From NCBI GenBank assembly GCA_023435305.1, contig JAEYRV010000007.1, positions 1-53,210 of the forward strand: a stretch of 53,210 nucleotides of DNA. The letters are read 5' to 3'. This stretch comes from Bacillota bacterium (GTDB lineage Bacteria > Bacillota > Clostridia > Acetivibrionales > DTU013). The notes under the pieces are model-generated. The model ran no database searches, was not told the DNA's origin, and saw only the letters and a list, made by a program, of their open reading frames with translations. Below, in pieces: positions 1 to 7,991 of this stretch (its first letter is position 1; each line of letters begins with the position of its first letter). The position numbers and the translations under genes were made by a program.

Positions 1-51
1 GGCTTGAAAAATTCCTTTATTCATTTTATGAATAAAGGAATTTTTCAAGCC
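1..51. repeat. Perfect 24-bp-arm palindrome
   Basis: Two perfect 24-nt arms (1-24 and 28-51) flank a 3-nt TTT loop. It lies 10 bp beyond the stop codon of the minus-strand phosphoesterase gene and could serve as its terminator, but the length and perfection of the stem are more than a terminator needs. The outer end reads CAAGCCTGACCCC on the plus strand, a motif resembling ends I associate with REP/RAYT-type transposon-derived repeats; that link is from memory and not demonstrated here. The window begins at the palindrome, so its left context is unknown. Confidence 0.6.
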
Positions 52-60
52 TGACCCCGA

Positions 61-858
61 TCAAATTATGCAAACCAAAATCTCGGGCCGGGACATGAAG
101 CGCAGCGGAACTACTCCGTTGCCCAGGCCTCTGTTGAGATATACTTTAATGTCGTTCACGCGCTTCAGGCCTCTCTTGAGGCCCATCCTGCACAGCTGGT
201 CATCGCGCAGCAGGATGAATTCAAGGTTGCAGGGCATCCATATCTGGCCGCCGTGGAAGTGCCCGGCGAACATGTAATCGACCGTTTTGCTGCGCATACT
301 CAGCACTATGTCGGGATTGTGGGTTATGGATATCCTCGGTGCGCCTTTGACGCAGCCCTCCAGTGCTTTATCAATATCAGGGCTGCCGCGCCGCAGATCA
401 TCTATTCCCACAATATTATATTTTTTACCGTCCTTCTCTACGATAACTGTTCTGTTTATCAGCACTTCCGTCTGTTGTGCCTCTATATCGCGTATAAAAC
501 GTTCAAGAGCTGCTTTGTCAGAGCCGAATGAGCGGTAGTCGTGGTTCCCCAGGCAAATTATCGTTCTGTAGCCGCTGCAGGCTGTTTGAAGATATCTGAG
601 AAAGGCCGGCGCATGTGAGGCCTTGTTTATGTAATCGCCGGTGATGAGAATGACATCAGGGTTCTCGGCCTTGATTTCCTTCCTTATACGTTCGGCGGAT
701 ATTCTTGTCATATATATGTGTAGATCTGTCATATGCATGATTTTCAGGCCTGTTCCGTCTTTTGAGAAATCGAGCCTCTCGACCTTCAGCCATGTTGTTT
801 CAAAAACCATGTATACGTACATCAATGTAATGAACAGTATTATATATACTAAAACCAT
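61..858 (-). CDS. Membrane-anchored metallophosphoesterase (YkuE/YaeI-like)
   Basis: 265-residue calcineurin-like phosphoesterase. One N-terminal hydrophobic segment (about residues 1-20) should anchor it in the membrane with the catalytic domain facing outward or along the membrane. All metal-binding blocks are present in order: TDLH, TGDYI, GNHDYR, THNP and GHFHGGQ. Members of this subfamily hydrolyse phosphoester or pyrophosphate substrates, in some bacteria lipid-linked such as UDP-diacylglucosamine; the substrate here is unknown. It is divergent from the ArsR-PHP pair, with about 225 bp between the starts, and appears monocistronic, ending at the palindrome at 1-51. Length is normal and no defects are seen. 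Confidence 0.9.
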   Translation of the reverse strand: MVLVYIILFITLMYVYMVFETTWLKVERLDFSKDGTGLKIMHMTDLHIYMTRISAERIRKEIKAENPDVILITGDYINKASHAPAFLRYLQTACSGYRTIICLGNHDYRSFGSDKAALERFIRDIEAQQTEVLINRTVIVEKDGKKYNIVGIDDLRRGSPDIDKALEGCVKGAPRISITHNPDIVLSMRSKTVDYMFAGHFHGGQIWMPCNLEFILLRDDQLCRMGLKRGLKRVNDIKVYLNRGLGNGVVPLRFMSRPEILVCII

Positions 859-1002
859 AGTCCGTTCCCCCGGTGTATCAGTTCTTTATTGCATTATTGT
901 TAGGCTTATGAATGTCCTCTGCCTCATCAAATATGCTTCCATATATAAGTAAATAATATCAAATTGCCGGCGGCCGGGGCAACTGATATTTTAAGTGTAT
1001 AT

Positions 1003-1031
1003 TTGACTAAAACAGGTTTTGAAAATATAAT
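1003..1031 (+). promoter_or_regulatory. Sigma-A type promoter of the ArsR-PHP pair
   Basis: TTGACT (1003-1008), a 17-nt spacer, then TATAAT (1026-1031). It lies 51 nt upstream of the ArsR start, leaving room for an operator in the AT-rich leader. Confidence 0.75.
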
Positions 1032-1082
1032 TAAATTATTGGCTTAGATTAATATTTTATACAAGGCAAATGAGGGTATATA

Positions 1083-1445
1083 ATGAAGGATGAGTGCTGC
1101 GACAGCTGCGAAGAGCTGAAAACAAACCCGGAACGAATATGCAAGGTTAAATCCTGCCTGATCAGCGATGATAATGCGGCAATGCTTGCAGAGGTTTTCA
1201 AGGTCCTGGGCGACCCGACCAGAATAAAGATCATATTTGCTCTGTCCTGCTTTGAGCTGTGCGTCTGCGATATCGCTGAGACAGTCGGGATGACGCAGTC
1301 TGCCGTATCACATCAACTTAGGCTGATGAGGAACATGAAGCTGGTAAAATACAGGAAGGAAGGCAAGTCTGTATATTACTCGCTGGATGACGACCATATA
1401 CTGCAGCTTTTCAACCAGGGCATGGAGCACATAAAGCATGCGTAA
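1083..1445 (+). CDS. ArsR/SmtB-family metal-responsive repressor
   Basis: 120-residue winged-helix repressor. The N-terminus is Cys-rich (CCDSC at residues 4-8, further Cys near 20 and 25). The core contains LGDPTRIKII, then ELCVCDIA, the alpha-3 metal-site motif of CadC/ArsR-type sensors, followed by the recognition helix TQSAVSHQLRLM. The combination of N-terminal Cys plus CVC fits a CadC-like thiolate site for soft metals such as Cd, Pb, Zn or As(III); the actual ligand is not decidable. No metal-efflux gene is adjacent: its last codons overlap the PHP gene (ATGCGTAA), so it probably controls that gene and itself. The upstream GAGGG supports the ATG chosen. Confidence 0.88.
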   Translation: MKDECCDSCEELKTNPERICKVKSCLISDDNAAMLAEVFKVLGDPTRIKIIFALSCFELCVCDIAETVGMTQSAVSHQLRLMRNMKLVKYRKEGKSVYYSLDDDHILQLFNQGMEHIKHA

Positions 1446-2187
1446 CTGTGTATCTGAACCATTCATGGAAGGCGCTGTGCTGCCTGAATTATTAATGGAT
1501 AACATGGTCTCAGCTGTCAGGAAATATAAATACGAGACCCATATGCATACAAAAGAAGCCAGCGCCTGCGCAGGAAGCACCGGAGCTGAAATGGTGCGGG
1601 CGCATTACCGGGCTGGCTATTCGGGCATGATCGTTACCGATCACTTTTTTAACGGAAATTCCGGCATACCCTCTCATCTGCCGTGGGCGGAGAGGGTAGA
1701 GCTGTTTTGCAGGGGATATGAAAACGCGCTGCAGGAAGCGAAAAGACTGGATTTTCAGGTGTTCTTCGGATGGGAGTATGCAGACAACGGAGCTGAATTT
1801 CTGACCTATGGCCTGGACAAGGATTTTCTGTTGGCTTATCCCGATATGCTTTCATGGCCGATAGAAAAATACCTCAGGGTAGTGAGGGAGCATGGAGGCT
1901 TTGTTTCTCAGGCGCATCCATACAGAAAGGCATGGTACATAAAGTCGATCCGCATATTTCCCGAGCATGTCGATGCCGCCGAGGTACGCAATGCAAGTCA
2001 TAATGATCCGCTTTTTGATGAACTGGCACTGGAAATGGCAAATAAGTATTCACTGTTCCAGACGGGAGGGTCTGATACACACTTTGCTGAAATCCTCAAT
2101 GGAGGCGGCATGGAGTTCGATCATGAGCTCACATCCATCAGTGATTTCATCAGGTCTGTGAAGGATGGCAGCGGAAGTGTTATCTAA
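1438..2187 (+). CDS. PHP-domain phosphoesterase
   Basis: 249-residue polymerase-and-histidinol-phosphatase (PHP) domain protein. The metal ligands are visible: ETHMHT near the start, VTDHF, QAHP and GGSDTH near the end, spaced as in small PHP phosphatases. The family hydrolyses phosphomonoesters such as 5'-phosphonucleotides or histidinol phosphate; substrate unknown. The ATG overlaps the ArsR stop codon, indicating translational coupling. An alternative start at ATG 1501 would remove a poorly conserved-looking 21-residue leader just before the domain. Coupling of a PHP protein to a CadC-like sensor is unusual but may only reflect neighbourhood. Confidence 0.8.
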   Translation: MRNCVSEPFMEGAVLPELLMDNMVSAVRKYKYETHMHTKEASACAGSTGAEMVRAHYRAGYSGMIVTDHFFNGNSGIPSHLPWAERVELFCRGYENALQEAKRLDFQVFFGWEYADNGAEFLTYGLDKDFLLAYPDMLSWPIEKYLRVVREHGGFVSQAHPYRKAWYIKSIRIFPEHVDAAEVRNASHNDPLFDELALEMANKYSLFQTGGSDTHFAEILNGGGMEFDHELTSISDFIRSVKDGSGSVI

Positions 2188-2246
2188 AAAACGAACATAT
2201 GCTGATATATATGTATAGATAACATGCTGTATGAGGGGAGGGCATC

Positions 2247-5200
2247 ATGATAAGCATACCCCTGGTTTTCTCAATAGTATTCAGCTTCATTTGCATTATT
2301 GGCAGCTTTTTGGGGTTGTATACTCTTTACTCCAACCCGAAATCGGAGACAAACCGTATTTTTTTTGTATTGACGATTTCTCTTTTTATCTGGTCCTTTG
2401 GATTTGCAATGGCCATATCGGCGACTGATATATCCAATGCTCTGTTTTGGAGAAGATTTTCAGCCTTCGGATGGGGAACATTTTACTGTATCCTCCTGCA
2501 TTTCCTTATTTCTCTGACAGGAAGGAATTCGCTGCTGAATAAGTGGTGGAAATACATATTGCTGTATATCCCGGCATTTTTATGTATTTTGGTATTCACA
2601 TATATCCCGGGTATCAATCCAAAACAATTCAACCTGGTGCTTACTGCATTTGGCTGGGTAAACATATCCATAAAAAACTTCTGGGACTGGTATTTCATTT
2701 TATACTACTTTAGTTATACTACGACTGGTTTGGTCCTTGTTTGGAAATGGATGAGATCGAGAAGCAGCAGAAATGCAAAAAAACAATCGCAGATCATCCT
2801 TACTTCATTCATCATAACTCTTGTTCTGGGAGGGTTTCTGGAGACCATTGTCAATAATGTGTTTTCTATCAAGATACCTCAGGTGGCCCCGATCATTATG
2901 ATACTCCCAGTAATCACAATAAACTATGCCATGCAAAGATACGGCCTGCTTGATATGAAAAGGAATACGACCGAAACAGTGCTGTTTGACGAACAGATCC
3001 GGATGAAAGTCATCCATTACCTTGCAAACTCACTTTTTGCTGCCAGTATATTGAATATTATCACTATGTACTTCATGATAGAGAATAAAAACGTCGTCTC
3101 CACATTCCTGTTCAGCGGTCTTCTTGTGTTGCTCGGTCTGATGTTCGAGGCGATCCAGAGAATGAATAAAAGCACGAGATTCAAAGACTTTCTTTATGCT
3201 GGTGCATTTTTTATTCTGATACCCGTTTTGACTCTGAGTTTTATAAGATTTGCAGGTGTTACTGTCTGGGCGCTGGCTTTCATCTTTCTTATCATTTCGA
3301 TAGCGATGGTCAACAGGATCATCCAAATCGCAGTTGCTGTATCGATCGTACTGACTCAGCTGGTGGTTTTTATCGTAAGACCGGTGGTAATATTGTACAA
3401 GATCGATGCTGTCGACCATGTCGGAAGATTAGGCATCAGTATACTGGCGATATGGATAGCGCTGTTCGTTATGAATATATTTAAGTCAAAATTAAGTGAA
3501 AACGCATACCAGATCAGCTTTCAGAAGCTGGTCGCAGACATATCCCAGTATTATGTCAGTGCGAGCAGCAACAGCTTTGATGATATAACAAATGATGCAT
3601 TGGGCAGGATAGGTGAGTTTCTAAAGCCCGGCGGTATCTGCGTATGTCTGCTGAATAATGAAAAAGATACAATAGTATGTTCGTATTCATGGCTCGGTCA
3701 GGGCAACCTGGCAGATGATAAATACAAGGATGTCAAGCTGAGCGAGTATCCGCATGTCGCCAATTCTCTCTTGGCAGGAAGTATATTTGAGATATTTGAT
3801 ACAAACGATCTGTCACCGGATGAGCACAGTGAGATCGAACAGATCGCCGGTGGAAACATAAAGTCGATGCTGATAATGCCCATCGAAAATGATAATAATA
3901 TCTGTGGATATCTGATGCTGAAGTCATATACAGAAAATAAAATCTGGAGCGCCATAGATAAAAACAATCTTAAGATAATAACAAATATCATTGCGGAAAC
4001 AATTGAGAGGATCCGTCAGGAGAAGCAGATAAACTACATGGCATATTATGATGCGCTGACCAGTCTGCCCAACCGCACATTGTTCAAGGAACGTCTGACA
4101 CAGACTGTTCTTCACGCAAAACGGTATAATGGGATGTTTGCCGTGATATTCATCGATTTTGACTCCTTTAAGTATGTCAATGACACAATAGGCCATGAAG
4201 GCGGAGATGAGCTTATCCTGAAGGTGTCTCAGAAATTGTCCGAATCGCTGCGGAAATCGGATTCTGTCTCACGCTTCGGGGGCGATGAGTTTTTGCTTAT
4301 GTTTTACAATGTTACAAGTACTGACAATGTATGCAGGATCGCAGACAAGATAATCAATATCTTCAAGGATCCTTTCAACGTGAGGGATCAGGAAATATAT
4401 ATATCGATCAGCGCTGGCGTTGCTGTTTATCCATATGACGGTGAGGATGCCGATACCCTGATAAGGAATGCCGACATAGCGATGTACCAGGCCAAGGCAA
4501 AGGGGAAGAGCCAGTATTGCCTGTGTACAGAGGATATGAAGGAGGAAGTCAGGTTAAAGCATGAGCTTTCAAACAAACTATACAGGGCAATAGAAAATAA
4601 TGAACTTGTATTGCATTACCAGCCTCTGGTTTCGGCAATGACCGGCGAAATACTTTGTGTTGAGGCATTGGTGCGCTGGGATCAGCCGGAGCACGGGATC
4701 ATTAATCCGGGAGTGTTTATTCCGCTGGCTGAGCAGAGCGGTTTGATAGGTACCGTTGGTGAATGGGTCCTGAAAACAGCGTGCGGCCATCTAAAGCAGT
4801 GGATCGATATGGGGTTCGAAAATTTACGTATTGCTGTAAATGTATCTGTACTGCAGCTGCGAAGCTCTAAGTTTGTTAAGACCGTTAAGAGCATTATGGA
4901 GGAGACCGGCCTGGAGCCCTGGCGCCTTGACATTGAAATCACAGAGAGCACCACTGTAAAGGAATCCGAAAGTATAATCAAGGTCCTTGCGGAGCTGAGG
5001 GAGTTTGGCATCGGTATATCGATAGATGACTTTGGTACCGAGTATTCCTCATTGAGCAGGCTCAATCACATGCCCGCCAACAGGATCAAGATAGATATGA
5101 GCTTTATAAAGAACCTGTTCAAAAGTGATAAAGACCGTGCGATAGTAAACGGTATGATCCATCTTTCCCACACACTGGGTATGAAGACTGTGGCCGAAGG

Positions 5201-5336
5201 CGTCGAGCATGAATCCCAGCTGGAATTCCTAAGGCATAACGGCTGTGATGAGATACAGGGCTACTACGTATACCGTCCGGCTCCTGTTGAGGACATGCCC
5301 CGCCTTCTTGAGGAAAACGCCAACCGCGGCAGATGA
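2247..5336 (+). CDS. Multi-TM GAF-GGDEF-EAL cyclic-di-GMP protein
   Basis: 1029 residues. Residues 1-225 hold about seven membrane helices resembling the N-terminal 7TM region of histidine kinases; further helices follow up to about 420; a GAF-like domain lies at about 425-590. The GGDEF domain (about 600-765) has an intact active site, GGDEF at 678-682, and an intact RxxD inhibitory site (RKSD) five residues before it. The EAL domain (about 780-1025) has EAL at 806-808, NVSV, EITES and DDFGT at 927-931; the usual G after DDFGT is E932. Both synthesis and hydrolysis of c-di-GMP are therefore plausible. Start supported by GGGAGGG. It stands alone, after the PHP gene. Confidence 0.92.
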   Translation: MISIPLVFSIVFSFICIIGSFLGLYTLYSNPKSETNRIFFVLTISLFIWSFGFAMAISATDISNALFWRRFSAFGWGTFYCILLHFLISLTGRNSLLNKWWKYILLYIPAFLCILVFTYIPGINPKQFNLVLTAFGWVNISIKNFWDWYFILYYFSYTTTGLVLVWKWMRSRSSRNAKKQSQIILTSFIITLVLGGFLETIVNNVFSIKIPQVAPIIMILPVITINYAMQRYGLLDMKRNTTETVLFDEQIRMKVIHYLANSLFAASILNIITMYFMIENKNVVSTFLFSGLLVLLGLMFEAIQRMNKSTRFKDFLYAGAFFILIPVLTLSFIRFAGVTVWALAFIFLIISIAMVNRIIQIAVAVSIVLTQLVVFIVRPVVILYKIDAVDHVGRLGISILAIWIALFVMNIFKSKLSENAYQISFQKLVADISQYYVSASSNSFDDITNDALGRIGEFLKPGGICVCLLNNEKDTIVCSYSWLGQGNLADDKYKDVKLSEYPHVANSLLAGSIFEIFDTNDLSPDEHSEIEQIAGGNIKSMLIMPIENDNNICGYLMLKSYTENKIWSAIDKNNLKIITNIIAETIERIRQEKQINYMAYYDALTSLPNRTLFKERLTQTVLHAKRYNGMFAVIFIDFDSFKYVNDTIGHEGGDELILKVSQKLSESLRKSDSVSRFGGDEFLLMFYNVTSTDNVCRIADKIINIFKDPFNVRDQEIYISISAGVAVYPYDGEDADTLIRNADIAMYQAKAKGKSQYCLCTEDMKEEVRLKHELSNKLYRAIENNELVLHYQPLVSAMTGEILCVEALVRWDQPEHGIINPGVFIPLAEQSGLIGTVGEWVLKTACGHLKQWIDMGFENLRIAVNVSVLQLRSSKFVKTVKSIMEETGLEPWRLDIEITESTTVKESESIIKVLAELREFGIGISIDDFGTEYSSLSRLNHMPANRIKIDMSFIKNLFKSDKDRAIVNGMIHLSHTLGMKTVAEGVEHESQLEFLRHNGCDEIQGYYVYRPAPVEDMPRLLEENANRGR

Positions 5337-5377
5337 ATGAGAAGATGCGCCGGAGCTGCTGATGAACTTGAGGTGGA

Positions 5378-6016
5378 TCAGCCTTCGTTGCTGTAAGGTA
5401 ATGTTTGCATGAGCAAAAAGAAGTGCTCAGGCTCACCGGTGCGAAAATATTCATACCAGGATTCCAATGTGTTTAATTGAAAAACGCCTAAATGCTCAAT
5501 TATTTGTTTTGCCCACAACAAAGCTCCGGTAGAACTTGCAGTAATAAGGTTGTTATCCGCTACAGAGGGCTTGTCAATGTAAAAGCTTTGCCCTTTATAA
5601 CCCGGAGAAACCATTTCAAGAAATCCCGGCCCATTACTGGTATGTGGACGATTGTCCAATAGCCCAAAGTTGGCAAGCGCGGCGGTAGCACCACAGATGG
5701 CACATACCGTAGCTCCTGAAGAGAGAAGCTCGTTTGCTTTTTCAATGATAACGCCATGCTTTGGGTCGTTCCATGTATTTGCGCCCGGCAATAGTAAAAT
5801 ACTTGTTTCACCCATATGAATATCACCAATTAAGCAATCGGGAACTATTGTCAGTCCGCCCATTGTCGTGATCGGCTCGTTGGAGTAACTAACAGTTTTG
5901 AGTGATACCCGCGGCGCATCCTTTTTGAAGAATCGGCCGGAATTAAGCTCCGAAATAGCATATCCCAGTTCCCAGTCAGCTAAAGTATCAAGTACATAAA
6001 CATAGATTGTAAACAT
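5378..6016 (-). CDS. DJ-1/PfpI family glutamine-amidotransferase-like protein
   Basis: 212 residues from the ATG at 6016, chosen because GGAGG lies 7 nt upstream; an in-frame ATG six codons earlier has the ribosome site inside its coding sequence. The nucleophile elbow AICGAT places the candidate Cys at residue 108, and a conserved Glu sits near residue 16 (WELGYA). The family includes stress-protective deglycase-like proteins, class I amidotransferase relatives and regulators; no DNA-binding domain is attached here. It is divergent from a WYL regulator that shares its promoter region and is the likely controller of this gene. Confidence 0.85.
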   Translation of the reverse strand: MFTIYVYVLDTLADWELGYAISELNSGRFFKKDAPRVSLKTVSYSNEPITTMGGLTIVPDCLIGDIHMGETSILLLPGANTWNDPKHGVIIEKANELLSSGATVCAICGATAALANFGLLDNRPHTSNGPGFLEMVSPGYKGQSFYIDKPSVADNNLITASSTGALLWAKQIIEHLGVFQLNTLESWYEYFRTGEPEHFFLLMQTLPYSNEG

Positions 6017-6066
6017 ATATTTCCTCCATTTCATTGATAATTGATAGGCAGATTGATTTGCTTGCT

Positions 6067-6117
6067 TCTATATTGTAACTAGTAATTGTTGACAACACTA
6101 TGGCAACAATCTATAAT
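6067..6117. promoter_or_regulatory. Face-to-face divergent promoters with overlapping -35 boxes
   Basis: Plus strand, toward the WYL regulator: TTGACA 6089-6094, 17 nt, TATAAT 6112-6117. Minus strand, toward the DJ-1 gene: TTGTCA (complement of 6090-6095), 17 nt, TATAGA (complement of 6067-6072). The two -35 boxes overlap inside the palindromic TGTTGACAACA, so the polymerases must compete, and a regulator bound there would affect both genes. Confidence 0.8.
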
Positions 6118-6148
6118 GATAAAATAAATTTTGGAAGAAGGCTGCCAG

Positions 6149-7106
6149 ATGAAAGTTGACAGGCTTGTCAGCATTATAATGATACTCCTTGACAAAGAGC
6201 GTATAGGCGCACAGGAGTTAGCAGATATGTTTGAGGTTTCGCCCCGCACGATCTACCGCGACATAGACACTATCAACATGGCGGGTATTCCTGTCTGCTC
6301 AACATCAGGAGTGGGCGGAGGCTTTGAAATCATGCAGAAATACAAGATTGACAGGAAGGTTTTTTCGACTGCTGACCTTTCCGCTATCTTGATGGGCCTT
6401 TCCGGTCTTTCCAATATGATACGGGGTGATGAGCTGGTAAATGCCCTTGCGAAAGTCAAGAGCTTTATCCCCGCCGACAGAGCGAAAGACATTGAATTAA
6501 AAGCAAATCAAATATATATAGATTTAAGTCCGTGGATGGGCAACAGGAATATACAACCGTATTTAGAAATCATTAAGAAAGCCTTACAGGAAAGCAAGCT
6601 GCTTTCTTTTGAATATGCAGACCGCTACGGAAATAAAACCGAACGAACAGCCGAGCCGTATCAGCTTGTATTGAAGGGCAGTCATTGGTATTTGCAGGGG
6701 TATTGTCTCTATAGAAATGATTATCGCTTATTCAAACTATCTCGTATATCAAACCTGCAAATGCAAGATGAGACTTTCACACCACGGGATTATCAAAAAA
6801 ACGACCTTGGATTTTTTGGATATTTTAGACACTATGCATACGAAAATCAAAATCCGTATTCATAAATCTGTGATGGACAGGGCACTTGATTTTTGCTCTT
6901 ATGAGGACATTTCTCCAGACGGTGATGAGCATTACATTGTTAGTTTTCTCTTCATAGAGAACGACTACTACTATAATATCCTCCTCGGTTTCGGAGATAA
7001 ATGCGAGTGCCTGGAGCCATTACATATCCGCTCGGAAATGAAGCGCAGAATACATGATATAGCTGCCCTATATGATAGCACGAACAAGGAGCCCGGCGAT
7101 TCCTGA
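6149..7106 (+). pseudogene. HTH-WYL transcriptional regulator, split by a +1 shift at an A7 run
   Basis: The N-terminal part (ATG 6149, GGAAGAAGG 7 nt upstream) gives a DeoR/HTH_11-type helix-turn-helix with SPRTIYRDID and a WYL domain, and ends early at 6865 with the out-of-frame tail FFGYFRHYAYENQNPYS. The conserved C-terminal (WCX) domain continues in another frame to 7106 (IRIHKSVMDRALDFCSYED). The frames meet at AAAAAAA (6795-6801 region); with six A residues the reading is continuous through YQKTTLDFLDILDTMH, giving about 318 residues. Either the gene is recently inactivated, the assembly has one extra A, or slippage occurs on the A run. The family usually autoregulates and controls the divergent gene. 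Confidence 0.82.
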
Positions 7107-7112
7107 CCGGGA

Positions 7113-7156
7113 GGCGGTGTTCCGCGAGGGTTAAGGCGGTGTACCGCGAGGGTTAA
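7113..7156. repeat. 22-bp tandem duplication after the WYL gene
   Basis: Two head-to-tail 22-bp copies (7113-7134 and 7135-7156) differing at one base, each reading GGCGGTGTNCCGCGAGGG then TTAA. Each contains a small dyad (GCGGTGT.CCGC). They lie just after the regulator stop codon. Confidence 0.8.
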
Positions 7157-7225
7157 GCACGAGGCGGGCAGAACAATCATACCATAGAAGTACATAACAT
7201 GCCTTGTCTGCAGGCTTTACCGGCA

Positions 7226-7276
7226 TAAAACAAGAACGCTGATGTTGACACTCACCGTATCAATATCAGCGTTCTT
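7226..7276 (-). terminator. Intrinsic terminator of tRNA-Leu
   Basis: 17-bp stem (7232-7248 with 7260-7276, one G-T pair) and an 11-nt loop. Read on the minus strand it directly follows the tRNA and ends in TTGTTTTAT. Confidence 0.85.
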
Positions 7277-7279
7277 ATT

Positions 7280-7362
<83 letters not shown>

Positions 7363-7632
7363 ACGTCATTTTCATGCCTTATTCTAAGACATTTCGGGCT
7401 TGATGTCAATGCCGGTTTCACATATGGATAGCGTCAACCAACCGGTTTCTTGTGGTATCTGCATCACTGCCGGGTTTAACATATATGTAACCTTTTACTA
7501 TAATGTTTAGCTTTCTTCAATTGCTTAAATTACCGTTCAGGCCGAAATCTACTACCATTCAGGCAAAAAACGGTTTTCGGGCGTTTTTTCTGTTATTCTA
7601 TCGATAAATACAACAAGAGAGGTGTGACGCGT

Positions 7633-7971
7633 GTGCCAACTTTAATCGCTTGCTTTATTGCGGGTATCTGTATGGTGGGATTTGTGACGATCTGGTTTAC
7701 GACCGCCAATAAGGAGCTGTCGTCAAAGCGAGACAGCCGTGCCGCTCTTGAGGAATAGCTGCGTCTGCATGAGGGACTGTACGCTCAGGCGAGGGATGGC
7801 CCCGACGCACAGCACTCCGTCAAAATGCTGTAAACAAGCCGGATGCTCTACCGTGAGGCGGCCAAAAGCTATAACCGCATCCTACGCAAGCCCATGAACC
7901 GCTTCCCGGCTGTGTTGATGGGCTTTCGGACGGCGGAGGAAAACAGACAAATTTATAAGGAGATACAATAA
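7633..7971 (+). pseudogene. Small membrane-anchored protein gene with two in-frame stops
   Basis: From GTG 7633 a single frame stays open to TAA 7969 except for TAG at codon 42 (7756) and TAA at codon 67 (7831). The conceptual product of about 112 residues has an N-terminal TM helix (LIACFIAGICMVGFVTIWF), a charged coiled-coil-like stretch and a C-terminal block LRKPMNRFPAVLMGFRTAEE. Codon choice remains protein-like on both sides of each stop. It resembles small hypothetical proteins found beside surface-protein genes in gut Firmicutes (from memory). Both stops are one substitution from Gln or Glu codons, suggesting recent decay rather than recoding. Confidence 0.65.
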
Positions 7972-7991
7972 AAAAGAGGAGAAATCATGAC

